Shown here: piece after piece, positions 1-6,560 of the stretch
Numbering within the stretch: position 1 is the first letter of the stretch
How the letters are laid out: each line of letters opens with the position of its first letter
Assembly (NCBI GenBank): GCA_964632795.1
Contig: CAZWEZ010000026.1
Coordinates: forward strand, 1 to 41,559
Direction: 5' to 3'
DNA: 41,559 bases
From: CAZWEZ01 sp964632795
GTDB lineage: Bacteria > Pseudomonadota > Alphaproteobacteria > Rhodospirillales > 2-02-FULL-58-16
Translations under genes and position numbers: made by a program
Notes under the pieces: model-generated
What the model was told of the DNA's origin: nothing
Database searches by the model: none
What the model saw: only the letters and a program-made list of their open reading frames with translations

Positions 1-20
1 CCGAAAGCCTTGGAAAGCCG

Positions 21-53
21 TCTCTATGGGTCATTATCAGTGCCCCTTGGTAT
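21..53. repeat. Single arm of foldback family (arm type A)
   Basis: This 33 bp stretch is identical to the right arm of the complete element at 41006-41166, running from TCTCTATGGG to CCTTGGTAT. The bases to its left (1-20) carry AAAGCCG where the complete copy has GCGATC, so the core differs. The left arm, if there is one, lies outside the window. It sits 70 bp upstream of the cytochrome gene. Confidence 0.8.
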
Positions 54-122
54 GATTCCCGGCAGGGAGGCAGGTTGGTATCGTAACCCGATAGCCGAAA
101 AGCGTTCGGCAGGAGGTAGGTC

Positions 123-518
123 ATGAAAGTCGATTTCGGCCGACTTCTGGCGGCCGTCACCTGGGTGCCCCTGCTTATTGCGATGACTTGGCCCTCGAAC
201 GCCCTCGCCGAACACCCGAGCTTCAAGAAGGACATTTTCCCGGTCATCGAGGTCAAGTGCCTCGATTGCCATCGCCCGGGGGGCAAGGGGTTCGAAAAGA
301 GCGGCTTCGACATGAGGACTTACGAAGGCCTCATGAAAGGAACCAAGTTCGGCCCCATGGTGGTGCCGGGCAACGCCTACTTGAGCAACCTGATGGTTCT
401 GATCGAAGGCCGGGCCAATCGCGCTCTCAAAATGCCCCACGACCGCAGAGAGGAAGTGACGAAGCGGGAGCGGCACCTGTTCCGAGTCTGGATCAACCGC
501 GGCGCCAAAGACAACTGA
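123..518 (+). CDS. Secreted small c-type cytochrome (PSCyt1-like)
   Basis: The 131-residue product has a signal peptide: a basic start, a hydrophobic stretch at about 8-24 and a likely cut after NALA (about residue 29). One haem site, CLDCH, lies at 46-50, and a methionine in KMPH (104) could be the distal haem ligand. The pattern of a haem site early in the domain, followed by GFDMRTYEGL and VVPGNAYLSNL, resembles the planctomycete-type cytochrome c domain (PSCyt1, PF07635), usually fused to larger proteins but here standing alone. It should be a periplasmic electron carrier or a haem sensor part. An AGGAGG ribosome site at 111-116 fixes the start. The stop TGA touches a repeat remnant (518-550). 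The next intact gene is a sensor kinase, but no functional link is shown. Confidence 0.75.
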   Translation: MKVDFGRLLAAVTWVPLLIAMTWPSNALAEHPSFKKDIFPVIEVKCLDCHRPGGKGFEKSGFDMRTYEGLMKGTKFGPMVVPGNAYLSNLMVLIEGRANRALKMPHDRREEVTKRERHLFRVWINRGAKDN

Positions 519-550
519 TACCATGGGTCATTATCAGTGCACCTTGGTAT
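518..550. repeat. Shortened foldback remnant at cytochrome stop codon
   Basis: The sequence starts with ATACCA, whose first A is the last base of the upstream TGA stop. It goes on directly with a near-identical copy of the type A right arm (TGGGTCATTATCAGTG then CACCTTGGTAT, one change from the complete copy). The core and most of the left arm are missing, as expected for a deletion derivative that keeps only the terminal six bases on the left. Confidence 0.75.
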
Positions 551-722
551 AAGGCAGAAAACGGCGTAGAAACTCCAGCTTCATGCGGCCCCAGCGCGCG
601 ATCTCCACAAAGCCGTCCGCCCCGCTCGGCACCCCGCACAAAACCAAAAACAGAACCCGCCTCCAGCGGATAGACCGCCTTCCACTGAGCGCGTCGAGAG
701 GGTATCATGGCCCTCGTTTTCA
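551..722 (-). pseudogene. ISAs1-type transposase remnant, frameshifted
   Basis: Read on the minus strand, one frame gives RRAQWKAVYPLEA and, after a one-base shift near 656-658, the next frame gives VLFLVLCG, then PSGADGFVEIARWGRMK, then LEFLRRFLP. This is the N-terminal block typical of ISAs1 (H-repeat type) transposases: YPL, a hydrophobic strand, GADG.xEI, KLxxLRRFLP. The catalytic part is absent, because the frame runs into the repeat remnant at 518-550. A single extra G explains the shift. It is a dead fragment that marks past insertion-sequence activity. I have not compared it with a database; the family call rests on the recognised motif order. Confidence 0.6.
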
Positions 723-759
723 CGGTTACCAGGGAATGGCGGTTCCGAGATCATTGCCA

Positions 760-2697
760 ATGAATGAGAACGCAGCACCGTTACCGGGGCACCCTCGAAG
801 AGTCGCCAAACGATTCCTCGTTATCTTCCTGGCCGCCATGGCGTTGCTCGCCGGCGTGGCCATAACGCATTACTACGTGGTGATGAGGGCAGAATGGGTC
901 AAACGTGAAGCGAGCGAGCTATTCAACTTGGATCTCGGTAAGAAGGCGATTGCGGACGAGCTTAAGAATGTCGTGTCGGACTTGATGTTCCTGGCCCGGC
1001 ATAACGAGATGTTCGAACTGCGAGGTATGTTTGAAGTTGGCGATCCCAAATTGCGGCACATATTATCCCACCAGTTTCTCATTTTCATTGCGCAAAAGAC
1101 TAAATACGACCAGATACGGTTGCTCGATCAGTCAGGCATGGAAATCATTCGCGTGAACTACAACAACGGCAACCCGACGATCGTTGCCGATGACCAATTA
1201 CAGAACAAGGCCCAGCGGCCTTACTTTACAAAAACTTGGGCCTTGGCACGCGGCGAATCGTACATATTCCCTCTCGATCTCGATATCAAGCATGGGCAGA
1301 TCGAAAAGCCCGCGAAGCCGGTCATTCGCTTTGGTGCGCCTGTGTTCGATCCTTCGGGGCGCAAGAACGGCATTGTTCTGCTCAACTATTTTGGTGAGAA
1401 GCTGATTCGCGACTTCAAGGTGGCGGCGGCCAACATCTCCGACCACATCGTGCTCCTCAACTCCGATGGATACTGGTTGGGCAACCCGAATCCCGACGAC
1501 GAATGGGGCTTCATGCACAACAACGACAACGTGTTTGCGAAGACCCATCCTGATGCCTGGCAACGGATCCAGGCGGACGACTCGGGACAATTCTACAACC
1601 AAGAAGGCATGTTCACATTCACCACCATTTATCCGCTTTTGCACGCCACCGGCAATCGGCGGTCCGCCGGACAGGATGGATCGCCGGTCACCGACAAAGG
1701 CGATTATTGGAAAGCCGTGTCCCATGTGCCGTCAGGGCTCCTGACGAACACTCCGTATAACTTTTTCCGTCAGAATCTGCTCTTGTATTCCACCATGCTC
1801 GCACTGTTGGCTATCGCTTCCCTGTTGTTTGCCCGGGCCAGCGTGGGACAAATGCAGGCCGCGAAGCAGGTTAAGCTTGAGCGGCGCTTCCGAAGCAGCC
1901 TGGAAGAGAAGGTCGAGGAGCGGACACGGGAGCTGAAAGATACCCTGGCCGAAAAAGACCGGGTCGTTCAGCAGCTTATTCAGGCGGAAAAGATGGCGGC
2001 GATCGGGACGATGGCCGCCGGGATCGGTCATGAAATCAACAATCCCCTCTATGCCATCCTGGGGATGGCCGAGGCGATACGGGATGAAAAGGATGTTTCC
2101 CGATTCCATGGGTATGGCCGGGACATCGTCACCCATTCCAAGCATATTGCGGAGATCGTGAGGAACCTCTCCGGGTATGTCCATCCCGTGGAAGAACATG
2201 CTTTGGAACCGGTCGATGTGAATGAAAAACTTTCCGAGGCCGTTTCGATGGTCAGGCGTTCGCTGCTGAACGATTACGTCGAAATCAAGGAAAACCTCAT
2301 GCCGGTCCCGGGAATCAAGGCGAAACCAGAAGAGGTTCAACAGGCCTTTTTCAATATCATCCGCAACGGGGTCCAGGCCATTAGGGGAAAAGGGACCCTG
2401 GAGATCACCAGCCGCCAAGAAGACGACCGGGTCTCGATACGGTTTCGGGATACGGGTGTGGGGATCCCGGAGGAACATCTGGGAAAGATCCTCGATCCGT
2501 TTTTTACCACCAAGGGTCCGGATGAGGGGGAAGGCCTGGGGTTATTCGTCGTTCAGCAGATCGTCAACAAGTACGCGGGGACGATCTCCTTTGAGAGCCA
2601 GAAAGGCAAGGGAACGGTCTGTACCGTCGAATTCCCCGTCGGGGAAAAGATTGAAAGGAGTGATCGCAATGAAGCAGAAGATCCTAGTCATCGATGA
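760..2697 (+). CDS. Membrane sensor histidine kinase with periplasmic Cache-like domain
   Basis: From the ATG at 760 the product is 645 residues; an ATG at 736 is also possible. A first membrane helix lies at about 17-42, then a long extracytoplasmic region that looks like a double Cache sensor (LLDQSGMEIIRVNYNNG, VFDPSGRKNGIVLLNYFGE), a second helix at about 338-360, a coiled-coil linker (EEKVEERTRELKDTLAEKD) and the kinase core. The H box is GHEINNPL with His424. The N box is FFNIIRNGVQAI and the G boxes are DTGVGIP and GEGLGLFVV. The GHEINNP type is found in NtrB-like kinases. The receiver gene starts inside its 3' end, so the two form a pair. The gene is visibly richer in A and T than genes to the right, which suggests acquisition. 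The ligand cannot be read from the sequence. Confidence 0.9.
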   Translation: MNENAAPLPGHPRRVAKRFLVIFLAAMALLAGVAITHYYVVMRAEWVKREASELFNLDLGKKAIADELKNVVSDLMFLARHNEMFELRGMFEVGDPKLRHILSHQFLIFIAQKTKYDQIRLLDQSGMEIIRVNYNNGNPTIVADDQLQNKAQRPYFTKTWALARGESYIFPLDLDIKHGQIEKPAKPVIRFGAPVFDPSGRKNGIVLLNYFGEKLIRDFKVAAANISDHIVLLNSDGYWLGNPNPDDEWGFMHNNDNVFAKTHPDAWQRIQADDSGQFYNQEGMFTFTTIYPLLHATGNRRSAGQDGSPVTDKGDYWKAVSHVPSGLLTNTPYNFFRQNLLLYSTMLALLAIASLLFARASVGQMQAAKQVKLERRFRSSLEEKVEERTRELKDTLAEKDRVVQQLIQAEKMAAIGTMAAGIGHEINNPLYAILGMAEAIRDEKDVSRFHGYGRDIVTHSKHIAEIVRNLSGYVHPVEEHALEPVDVNEKLSEAVSMVRRSLLNDYVEIKENLMPVPGIKAKPEEVQQAFFNIIRNGVQAIRGKGTLEITSRQEDDRVSIRFRDTGVGIPEEHLGKILDPFFTTKGPDEGEGLGLFVVQQIVNKYAGTISFESQKGKGTVCTVEFPVGEKIERSDRNEAEDPSHR

Positions 2698-3070
2698 CGA
2701 GGAGGAAGTTCGCAAGACAATCCGGCTCCAACTCGAGGGAACCGTCTTTGAGATCATCGAGGCAGAGGACGGAGAACAGGGTATCCAGCTTCTCGCCAAC
2801 GAAAACGTGTTGGAGATAGAGGCGATCATCTGCGATGTCCGAATGCCCAAGATCAACGGCGTCGAGGCCGTAGCCTACTTCCGCGAGAAATATTCTTCGA
2901 TTCCTGTCATCGTGTTGACGGGTTATCCGGACGTCAAGCTTGCGGTGGAGTTCATGAAAGAAGGCGTGGTCGAATATCTCATAAAGCCGGTGGAAAAAGA
3001 AAAATTGATCGAGGTGGTCACCAAGGCCGCCCGTCAACGTACCCTCTTCAGCGGATCCGGGAAAATGTAA
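2669..3070 (+). CDS. Single-domain response regulator (receiver only)
   Basis: The 133-residue protein is a lone receiver domain: acidic pair Asp9/Asp10, phospho-acceptor Asp56 (in CDVRMPKINGVE), Thr84 (VLTG) and Lys106 (IKPVEKEKL). There is no output domain, so the signal must pass to a separate partner, to another phosphotransfer protein or back to the kinase. The start at 2669 is set by the GAAAGGAG site at 2653-2660 and gives a 29-base overlap with the kinase gene, indicating translational coupling. Base composition matches the kinase and not the chromosome to the right. It is the natural partner of the sensor kinase; its downstream target is unknown. Confidence 0.9.
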   Translation: MKQKILVIDDEEEVRKTIRLQLEGTVFEIIEAEDGEQGIQLLANENVLEIEAIICDVRMPKINGVEAVAYFREKYSSIPVIVLTGYPDVKLAVEFMKEGVVEYLIKPVEKEKLIEVVTKAARQRTLFSGSGKM

Positions 3071-3079
3071 CCTCAAACT

Positions 3080-3118
3080 GGGAACCTGGCTCCAACTTTG
3101 TCACTTGGAGCCGTTCCC
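3080..3118 (+). terminator. Stem-loop after the two-component pair
   Basis: GGGAAC (bulge CT) GGCTCCAA pairs with TTGGAGCC GTTCCC around a 9-base loop, starting 9 bases after the receiver stop codon. The stem is strong but no T run follows, so factor-independent ending is uncertain. It may simply protect the 3' end of the transcript. Confidence 0.45.
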
Positions 3119-3211
3119 CGCGAACAACCTGAAGCGCGTCGATCCAGGACCTATCCGAATCAGACCTTCCAAAAAATCCGCCCATCCGGACAGCTTCAAT
3201 ATTGAAATAAT

Positions 3212-3287
3212 TGGCGTCCCCTAGGGGATTCGAACCCCTGTTGCCGGCGTGAGAGGCCGGTGTCCTAGGCCTCTAGACGAAGGGGAC
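3212..3287 (-). tRNA. tRNA-Glu (anticodon CUC)
   Basis: The minus strand folds as a full cloverleaf of 76 bases with an encoded CCA. The acceptor stem starts GTCCCC and pairs with GGGGAC, followed by the G discriminator. The D arm contains TCTAGAGGCCTAGGAC, the anticodon stem CCGGC/GCCGG encloses the loop CTCTCAC (anticodon CTC), and the T arm is CAGGGGTTCGAATCCCCT. The sequence is close to bacterial tRNA-Glu genes. Its 3' end faces the A/T-richer kinase region, the usual arrangement where integrating elements use a tRNA 3' end as target. Confidence 0.96.
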
Positions 3288-3303
3288 GCCGTGACTCCTA
3301 ACC

Positions 3304-3331
3304 TTTACAGGCAAAGACCGCCGGCGATCAA
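3304..3331 (-). promoter_or_regulatory. Probable promoter of tRNA-Glu
   Basis: On the minus strand TTGATC (3326-3331) and TGTAAA (3304-3309) stand 16 bases apart, placing the start of transcription about ten bases ahead of the tRNA. The -35 box overlaps the stop codon of the upstream aldolase gene. The match is moderate. Confidence 0.4.
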
Positions 3332-4374
3332 GTGTCTTTGGGGGGCGTGGCGTGGCGCCGCGCCGAGGCGATGAAGGCCTCGACGTCCTCGGCCCGGGTG
3401 TTGAAGGCGCACACCAGGCGGACCACGGTCGATCCCTCGCCGGGCCAGCGGTAGAACTGGAAGCCGTCCTCCAGGAGGCTGGCGATCACCGCCTCGGGCA
3501 GGGTCACGAAGATCTCGTTGGCATCGACCGGGTTGGCCAGCTGTGCCCCGGGCACCCCTTCCAGGCCCTCGCCCAAGCGCCGCGCCATGGCGTTGGCGTG
3601 GGCCGCGCTCCTGAGCCACAGCCCGTCCTCCAGGTAGGCCTCGAACTGGGCCGCCAGGAACCGCATCTTGGACAACAGGTGGCCGCCGCGCTTGCGCCGG
3701 AAGGCCAAGGTCGCGGCCAGCGAGCGCTCGAAGACGACCACCGCCTCGGCGGCCAGCGCCCCGTTCTTGCTGGCCCCGAAGGACAGGATGTCGACGCCGG
3801 CCCGCCAACTGGCCTCGGCCGGCGAACAGCCGAGCGCCGCCACCGCGTTGGCGAAGCGGGCGCCGTCCATGTGGACCGCGAGGCCGTGGCCGTGGGCCAG
3901 CTCGGCGATCCCGGCGACCTCGTCGATGGTATAGACGGTGCCGGCCTCGGTGGCCTGGGTCAGGCTGATGGCGGACTCCTGGACGTGGTGGACGCCGTGG
4001 TCCGGCGCCGCCAGCCGCCGGGCCAGGTCGTCCGCCTTGATCTTGCCGTCGGCGCTTTCCAGCAGGACCAGCTTGGCGCCCCCGGTGTAGAACTCGGGCG
4101 CCCCGCACTCGTCGACCTCGAGGTGGGACTCGGCGTGGCAGTAGATTCCGCCGTAGGGCTGGGTCATCACCGACAGCGACAGGGCGTTGGCCGCCGTCCC
4201 GGTGGCGACCAGGAAGACGTCGGCCTCGGTCTCGAACAGCTCGCCGATCGCCGCCTCGACGCGGCGCGTCAGGTCGTCGTCGCCGTAGGCGATGGCGTTG
4301 CCGTCGTTGGCCGCGGCCAGCGCCGCCAGGATCTCCGGCGCCATGCCGGTGGTGTTGTCGGAGCAGAAGTTCAT
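3328..4374 (-). CDS. ltaE: Low-specificity threonine aldolase family enzyme
   Basis: The 348-residue product is a fold-type I PLP enzyme of the beta-eliminating/threonine aldolase family, which splits threonine or allo-threonine into glycine and acetaldehyde. Visible marks are the opening FCSDNTTGMAPEI, the GTAANAL turn at about 59-65, HMDGARFANA with Asp170, and the PLP lysine Lys203 in SFGASKNG. Length fits the family. The start ATG overlaps the stop of the upstream metallopeptidase gene in an ATGA junction (4371-4374), so the two are translated together. The exact beta-hydroxy amino acid substrate cannot be read. It ends just ahead of the tRNA-Glu gene on the same strand. Confidence 0.87.
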   Translation of the reverse strand: MNFCSDNTTGMAPEILAALAAANDGNAIAYGDDDLTRRVEAAIGELFETEADVFLVATGTAANALSLSVMTQPYGGIYCHAESHLEVDECGAPEFYTGGAKLVLLESADGKIKADDLARRLAAPDHGVHHVQESAISLTQATEAGTVYTIDEVAGIAELAHGHGLAVHMDGARFANAVAALGCSPAEASWRAGVDILSFGASKNGALAAEAVVVFERSLAATLAFRRKRGGHLLSKMRFLAAQFEAYLEDGLWLRSAAHANAMARRLGEGLEGVPGAQLANPVDANEIFVTLPEAVIASLLEDGFQFYRWPGEGSTVVRLVCAFNTRAEDVEAFIASARRHATPPKDT

Positions 4375-4823
4375 GGGGCGTCCTCCGGGGGTTTCCAGTC
4401 GGTGGTCCTCAGCCAGACCTCGCGGAACCGGCGTCCATCGGCGTCGACCACGTGGGCGGTGATGTGGACCGCCTGGCCGCCGATCACCGAGGCGATCAGC
4501 CACGCCAGGTCCGGCTCGAACGCCATCTCGAGGTCGGTTGGCGACGGCTGGGCCGCATGGTCGGGATGGGAATGGTAATGGCCGACGATGCGCTCGGCCC
4601 CGCCTTCAAGCTCGCGCATCAGCTCGAAGCGCAGTTTGGGATCGACCTCGAAGCGGTCCCCGCGGCGGTCGGCGGCCAGGTTGGGGCTGGCCTCGAGGCG
4701 GGTCACCTCGAGATCCCCGGCGCCCCGGCCATGGCCGACCAGCAGGCCGCAGCATTCCTCGGGGTAGGCGGCCTCGGCGGCGTCGGCGATCCGTTTCAGC
4801 AGGGAGCCGGGAACCAGGATCAT
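4371..4823 (-). CDS. JAMM/Mov34 (M67) family metallopeptidase
   Basis: The 150-residue protein carries the JAMM zinc signature: a glutamate in PEECCG (22-23), then HYHSHPDHAAQPSPTD with His84 and His86 followed by Ser94 and Asp97 at the right distances. Such small bacterial M67 proteins are thought to act as isopeptidases or to trim C-termini of small sulfur-carrier or ubiquitin-like proteins, but no such substrate gene is adjacent. I chose the ATG at 4823 because residues before it (MKVCTSP) are encoded by the foldback element that ends at 4829. A longer start at 4844 would lie inside that element. It overlaps the aldolase gene by four bases. Upstream DNA has no clear ribosome site, perhaps replaced by the insertion. 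Confidence 0.85.
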   Translation of the reverse strand: MILVPGSLLKRIADAAEAAYPEECCGLLVGHGRGAGDLEVTRLEASPNLAADRRGDRFEVDPKLRFELMRELEGGAERIVGHYHSHPDHAAQPSPTDLEMAFEPDLAWLIASVIGGQAVHITAHVVDADGRRFREVWLRTTDWKPPEDAP

Positions 4824-4828
4824 GGGAC

Positions 4829-5096
4829 TAGTACACACTTTCATAATTCCATGACACGTAGGACGGCGTTGCGAGGCTTCCGGCTAGGAGCGCGTTGCGC
4901 CGTGGTGCCAATCCACCACAAGCGACGCACGACGACGTCCGGAAGCCTCGCAACGCCGCCCGAAGGGTCGCTTTTCCCGTCCCCTCGGGGCGTCGGGAAC
5001 GCTTGACGATGTGCCGGCATCGCCGGCGCGCTCCCTCCTGCCGAGGAAACGGGAAAAGCGATCCTACGTATCATGGAATTATGAAAGTGTGTACTA
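4829..5096. repeat. Complete foldback element B (268 bp, two inner hairpins)
   Basis: Outer arms of 35 bases (TAGTACACAC...GTGTGTACTA) match with a single change. Inside, CGGCGTTGCGAGGCTTCCGG (4864-4883) pairs perfectly with 4939-4958 and encloses a smaller GTGGTG/CACCAC hairpin. A second hairpin pairs TCGCTTTTCCCGT (4968-4980) with ACGGGAAAAGCGATC (5049-5063). Folded, this is a three-way junction. Both ends are TA, as if a TA target had been duplicated. The core is closely related to element C at 28655-28917, while the arms are very different. It lies between two minus-strand genes and supplies the last codons of one. Confidence 0.9.
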
Positions 5097-5403
5097 AGCC
5101 GATGGTCCCCAGCACGGCCCCGGTGGCGGTGTCGATGACGATGATCGCCGGCCGTTCGCAGGCGCCCCCGGTGCGCAGGTAGAGGCGGGGGCCGTCGGGG
5201 CGCGTCTCGACCACATCACAGCCGCCCAGGTCGAGCGCCACCTCGCCGAAGGCGGCTCCCGCCCCCGGCACCGGGCCGGCGGTCGGCTTGAAGAACCGGA
5301 AGCCGGGGTCGGAAGCCTTGCGGACGATCCCGTAGCCGAGCACCAACAGCCCGGCGACGATCATCACCCCCATCACGATGACCAGCCCCTTGAGCGCGCG
5401 CAT
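5071..5403 (-). CDS. Small single-pass membrane protein, unknown function
   Basis: About 110 residues: a short N-terminus, one hydrophobic helix (LVIVMGVMIVAGLLVLGYGI) and an outward domain with two cysteines (GGCDVV and GGACERP) that could form a disulfide, ending in PAIIVIDTATGAVLGTIG. I do not recognise a named family. The start at 5403 has GAGGA ten bases ahead; an ATG at 5418 would add five residues. The last eight codons (LVHTFIIP) and the stop come from the left part of foldback element B read in reverse, so the natural C-terminus was probably replaced. It is divergent from rluD with fewer than 40 bases between them. Confidence 0.6.
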   Translation of the reverse strand: MRALKGLVIVMGVMIVAGLLVLGYGIVRKASDPGFRFFKPTAGPVPGAGAAFGEVALDLGGCDVVETRPDGPRLYLRTGGACERPAIIVIDTATGAVLGTIGLVHTFIIP

Positions 5404-5439
5404 GGCGTCGATCCTCATTCCGTGGCACCATGGGTCGCC

Positions 5440-6432
5440 ATGACCCCGGCAACCTCATATACCGTTCCGGTCCCCCAAGACAAGGCCGGGACGCGGCTCG
5501 ACAGGTTCCTCGCCGAGGCCTTGTGCGACCTCTCGCGGAGCCGCCTCAAGGCGCTGATCGAGGCCGGAATGGTGAGCGTCGCCGGCGACGGCCGGCGACA
5601 GGAGCCGGTGAGGGACCCCTCGCGGAAGGTCAAGGCGGGATGGCGGATCGCGGTCGCGGTGCCGGCCCCTGAACCGGCGGTCCCCGAAGCCCAGCCGATG
5701 GACCTGGTGGTGGTCCACGAGGACGACCACCTGATCGTCGTCGACAAGCCGGCCGGCCTGGTCGTCCATCCGGCGCCGGGCCACCGCGACGGGACCCTGG
5801 TCAACGGCCTGCTCGCCCACTGCGCGAACACCCTGTCGGGGATCGGCGGCGTCAGCCGTCCGGGCATCGTCCACCGCCTCGACATGGACACCAGCGGCCT
5901 GCTGGTGGCAGCCAAGAGCGACGCCGCCCACCGCGGCCTGGCCGCCCAGTTCGCCCGCCACAGCCTGGAACGGGCCTACCTGGCGGTGGTCTGGGGGGTG
6001 CCGGCCAAACGCCGCGGCGCTGTCGCCGGCAACATCGGGCGCAGCCCCGCCAACCGCAAGAAGATGGCGGTCCTCGCCCGGGGCGGCAAGGCGGCGCTGA
6101 CCCGGTACGCGGTGCACAAGGCGGTGGGCACCGCCGCCAGCCTGATCGAATGCCGGCTGGCCACCGGGCGCACCCACCAGATCCGCGTCCACATGGCCCA
6201 TCTCGGCCATCCGCTGATCGGCGATCCCCTGTACGGCGGCGGCGCCCGGGGCCGGGGGCGGGGGCGGGGTGTCCCGGAACCGGCGCGCCGCGCGGTGGCG
6301 GCCCTTAATCGCCAAGCACTTCACGCATATTTGATCGGATTTGACCACCCGATCAACGGTAAACCGCTCCGGTTTGAAAGTACTTTACCACGTGATATCA
6401 ATGAGTTGATGCATAAATTGGAGTGTTTATAA
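5440..6432 (+). CDS. rluD: Ribosomal large subunit pseudouridine synthase, RluD type
   Basis: The 330-residue enzyme has an N-terminal S4 RNA-binding domain (AGTRLDRFLAEAL...SRLKALIEAGMVSV) and a RluA-family catalytic domain. Key marks are VVDKPAGLVVHPAPGH, the catalytic-loop HRLDMDTSGLLV with Asp148, and the RTHQIRVHMAHLGHPLIGD block. RluD makes the pseudouridines of helix 69 in 23S rRNA. The start at 5440 leaves a few bases more to the divergent membrane gene than the ATG at 5422; neither has a clear ribosome site. rpoH follows on the same strand with its own promoter. Confidence 0.93.
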   Translation: MTPATSYTVPVPQDKAGTRLDRFLAEALCDLSRSRLKALIEAGMVSVAGDGRRQEPVRDPSRKVKAGWRIAVAVPAPEPAVPEAQPMDLVVVHEDDHLIVVDKPAGLVVHPAPGHRDGTLVNGLLAHCANTLSGIGGVSRPGIVHRLDMDTSGLLVAAKSDAAHRGLAAQFARHSLERAYLAVVWGVPAKRRGAVAGNIGRSPANRKKMAVLARGGKAALTRYAVHKAVGTAASLIECRLATGRTHQIRVHMAHLGHPLIGDPLYGGGARGRGRGRGVPEPARRAVAALNRQALHAYLIGFDHPINGKPLRFESTLPRDINELMHKLECL

Positions 6433-6468
6433 TTTTCCCCTATACTTGAGCAATCCAGTCTGGTATTG

Positions 6469-6497
6469 TTGACCCACTGGTGAGCGCCCGATATGCT
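6469..6497 (+). promoter_or_regulatory. Sigma-70 promoter of rpoH
   Basis: TTGACC (6469-6474) and TATGCT (6492-6497) are separated by exactly 17 bases in an A/T-richer gap. Transcription should begin near 6504, about 57 bases ahead of the rpoH ATG at 6561. In-frame ATGs upstream (6513) would leave almost no leader, which favours 6561. Confidence 0.7.
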
Positions 6498-6560
6498 CAT
6501 CCGAGTAATGGGATGGCGACGGGCTTTGGATTTGTTCGGTTTGGGGAAAAGATTCAGGTC

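Noticed and set aside
493..723. 76-codon minus-strand frame as an intact small gene
   Set aside because: It covers the frameshifted transposase remnant and runs into the repeat and the cytochrome gene; only part of it has the family motif.
3213..3290. Acceptor stem GGCGTCC/GGACGCC extended over the tRNA ends
   Set aside because: The extra GGC/GCC match is the CCA end facing the flanking GCC by chance; comparison with known tRNA-Glu sets the 5' end at GTCCCC.
4829..5096. Foldback elements as ordinary factor-independent terminators
   Set aside because: The stems are far longer than needed, have branched cores and no T run, and several copies lie between genes on the same strand. Some ending effect remains possible.
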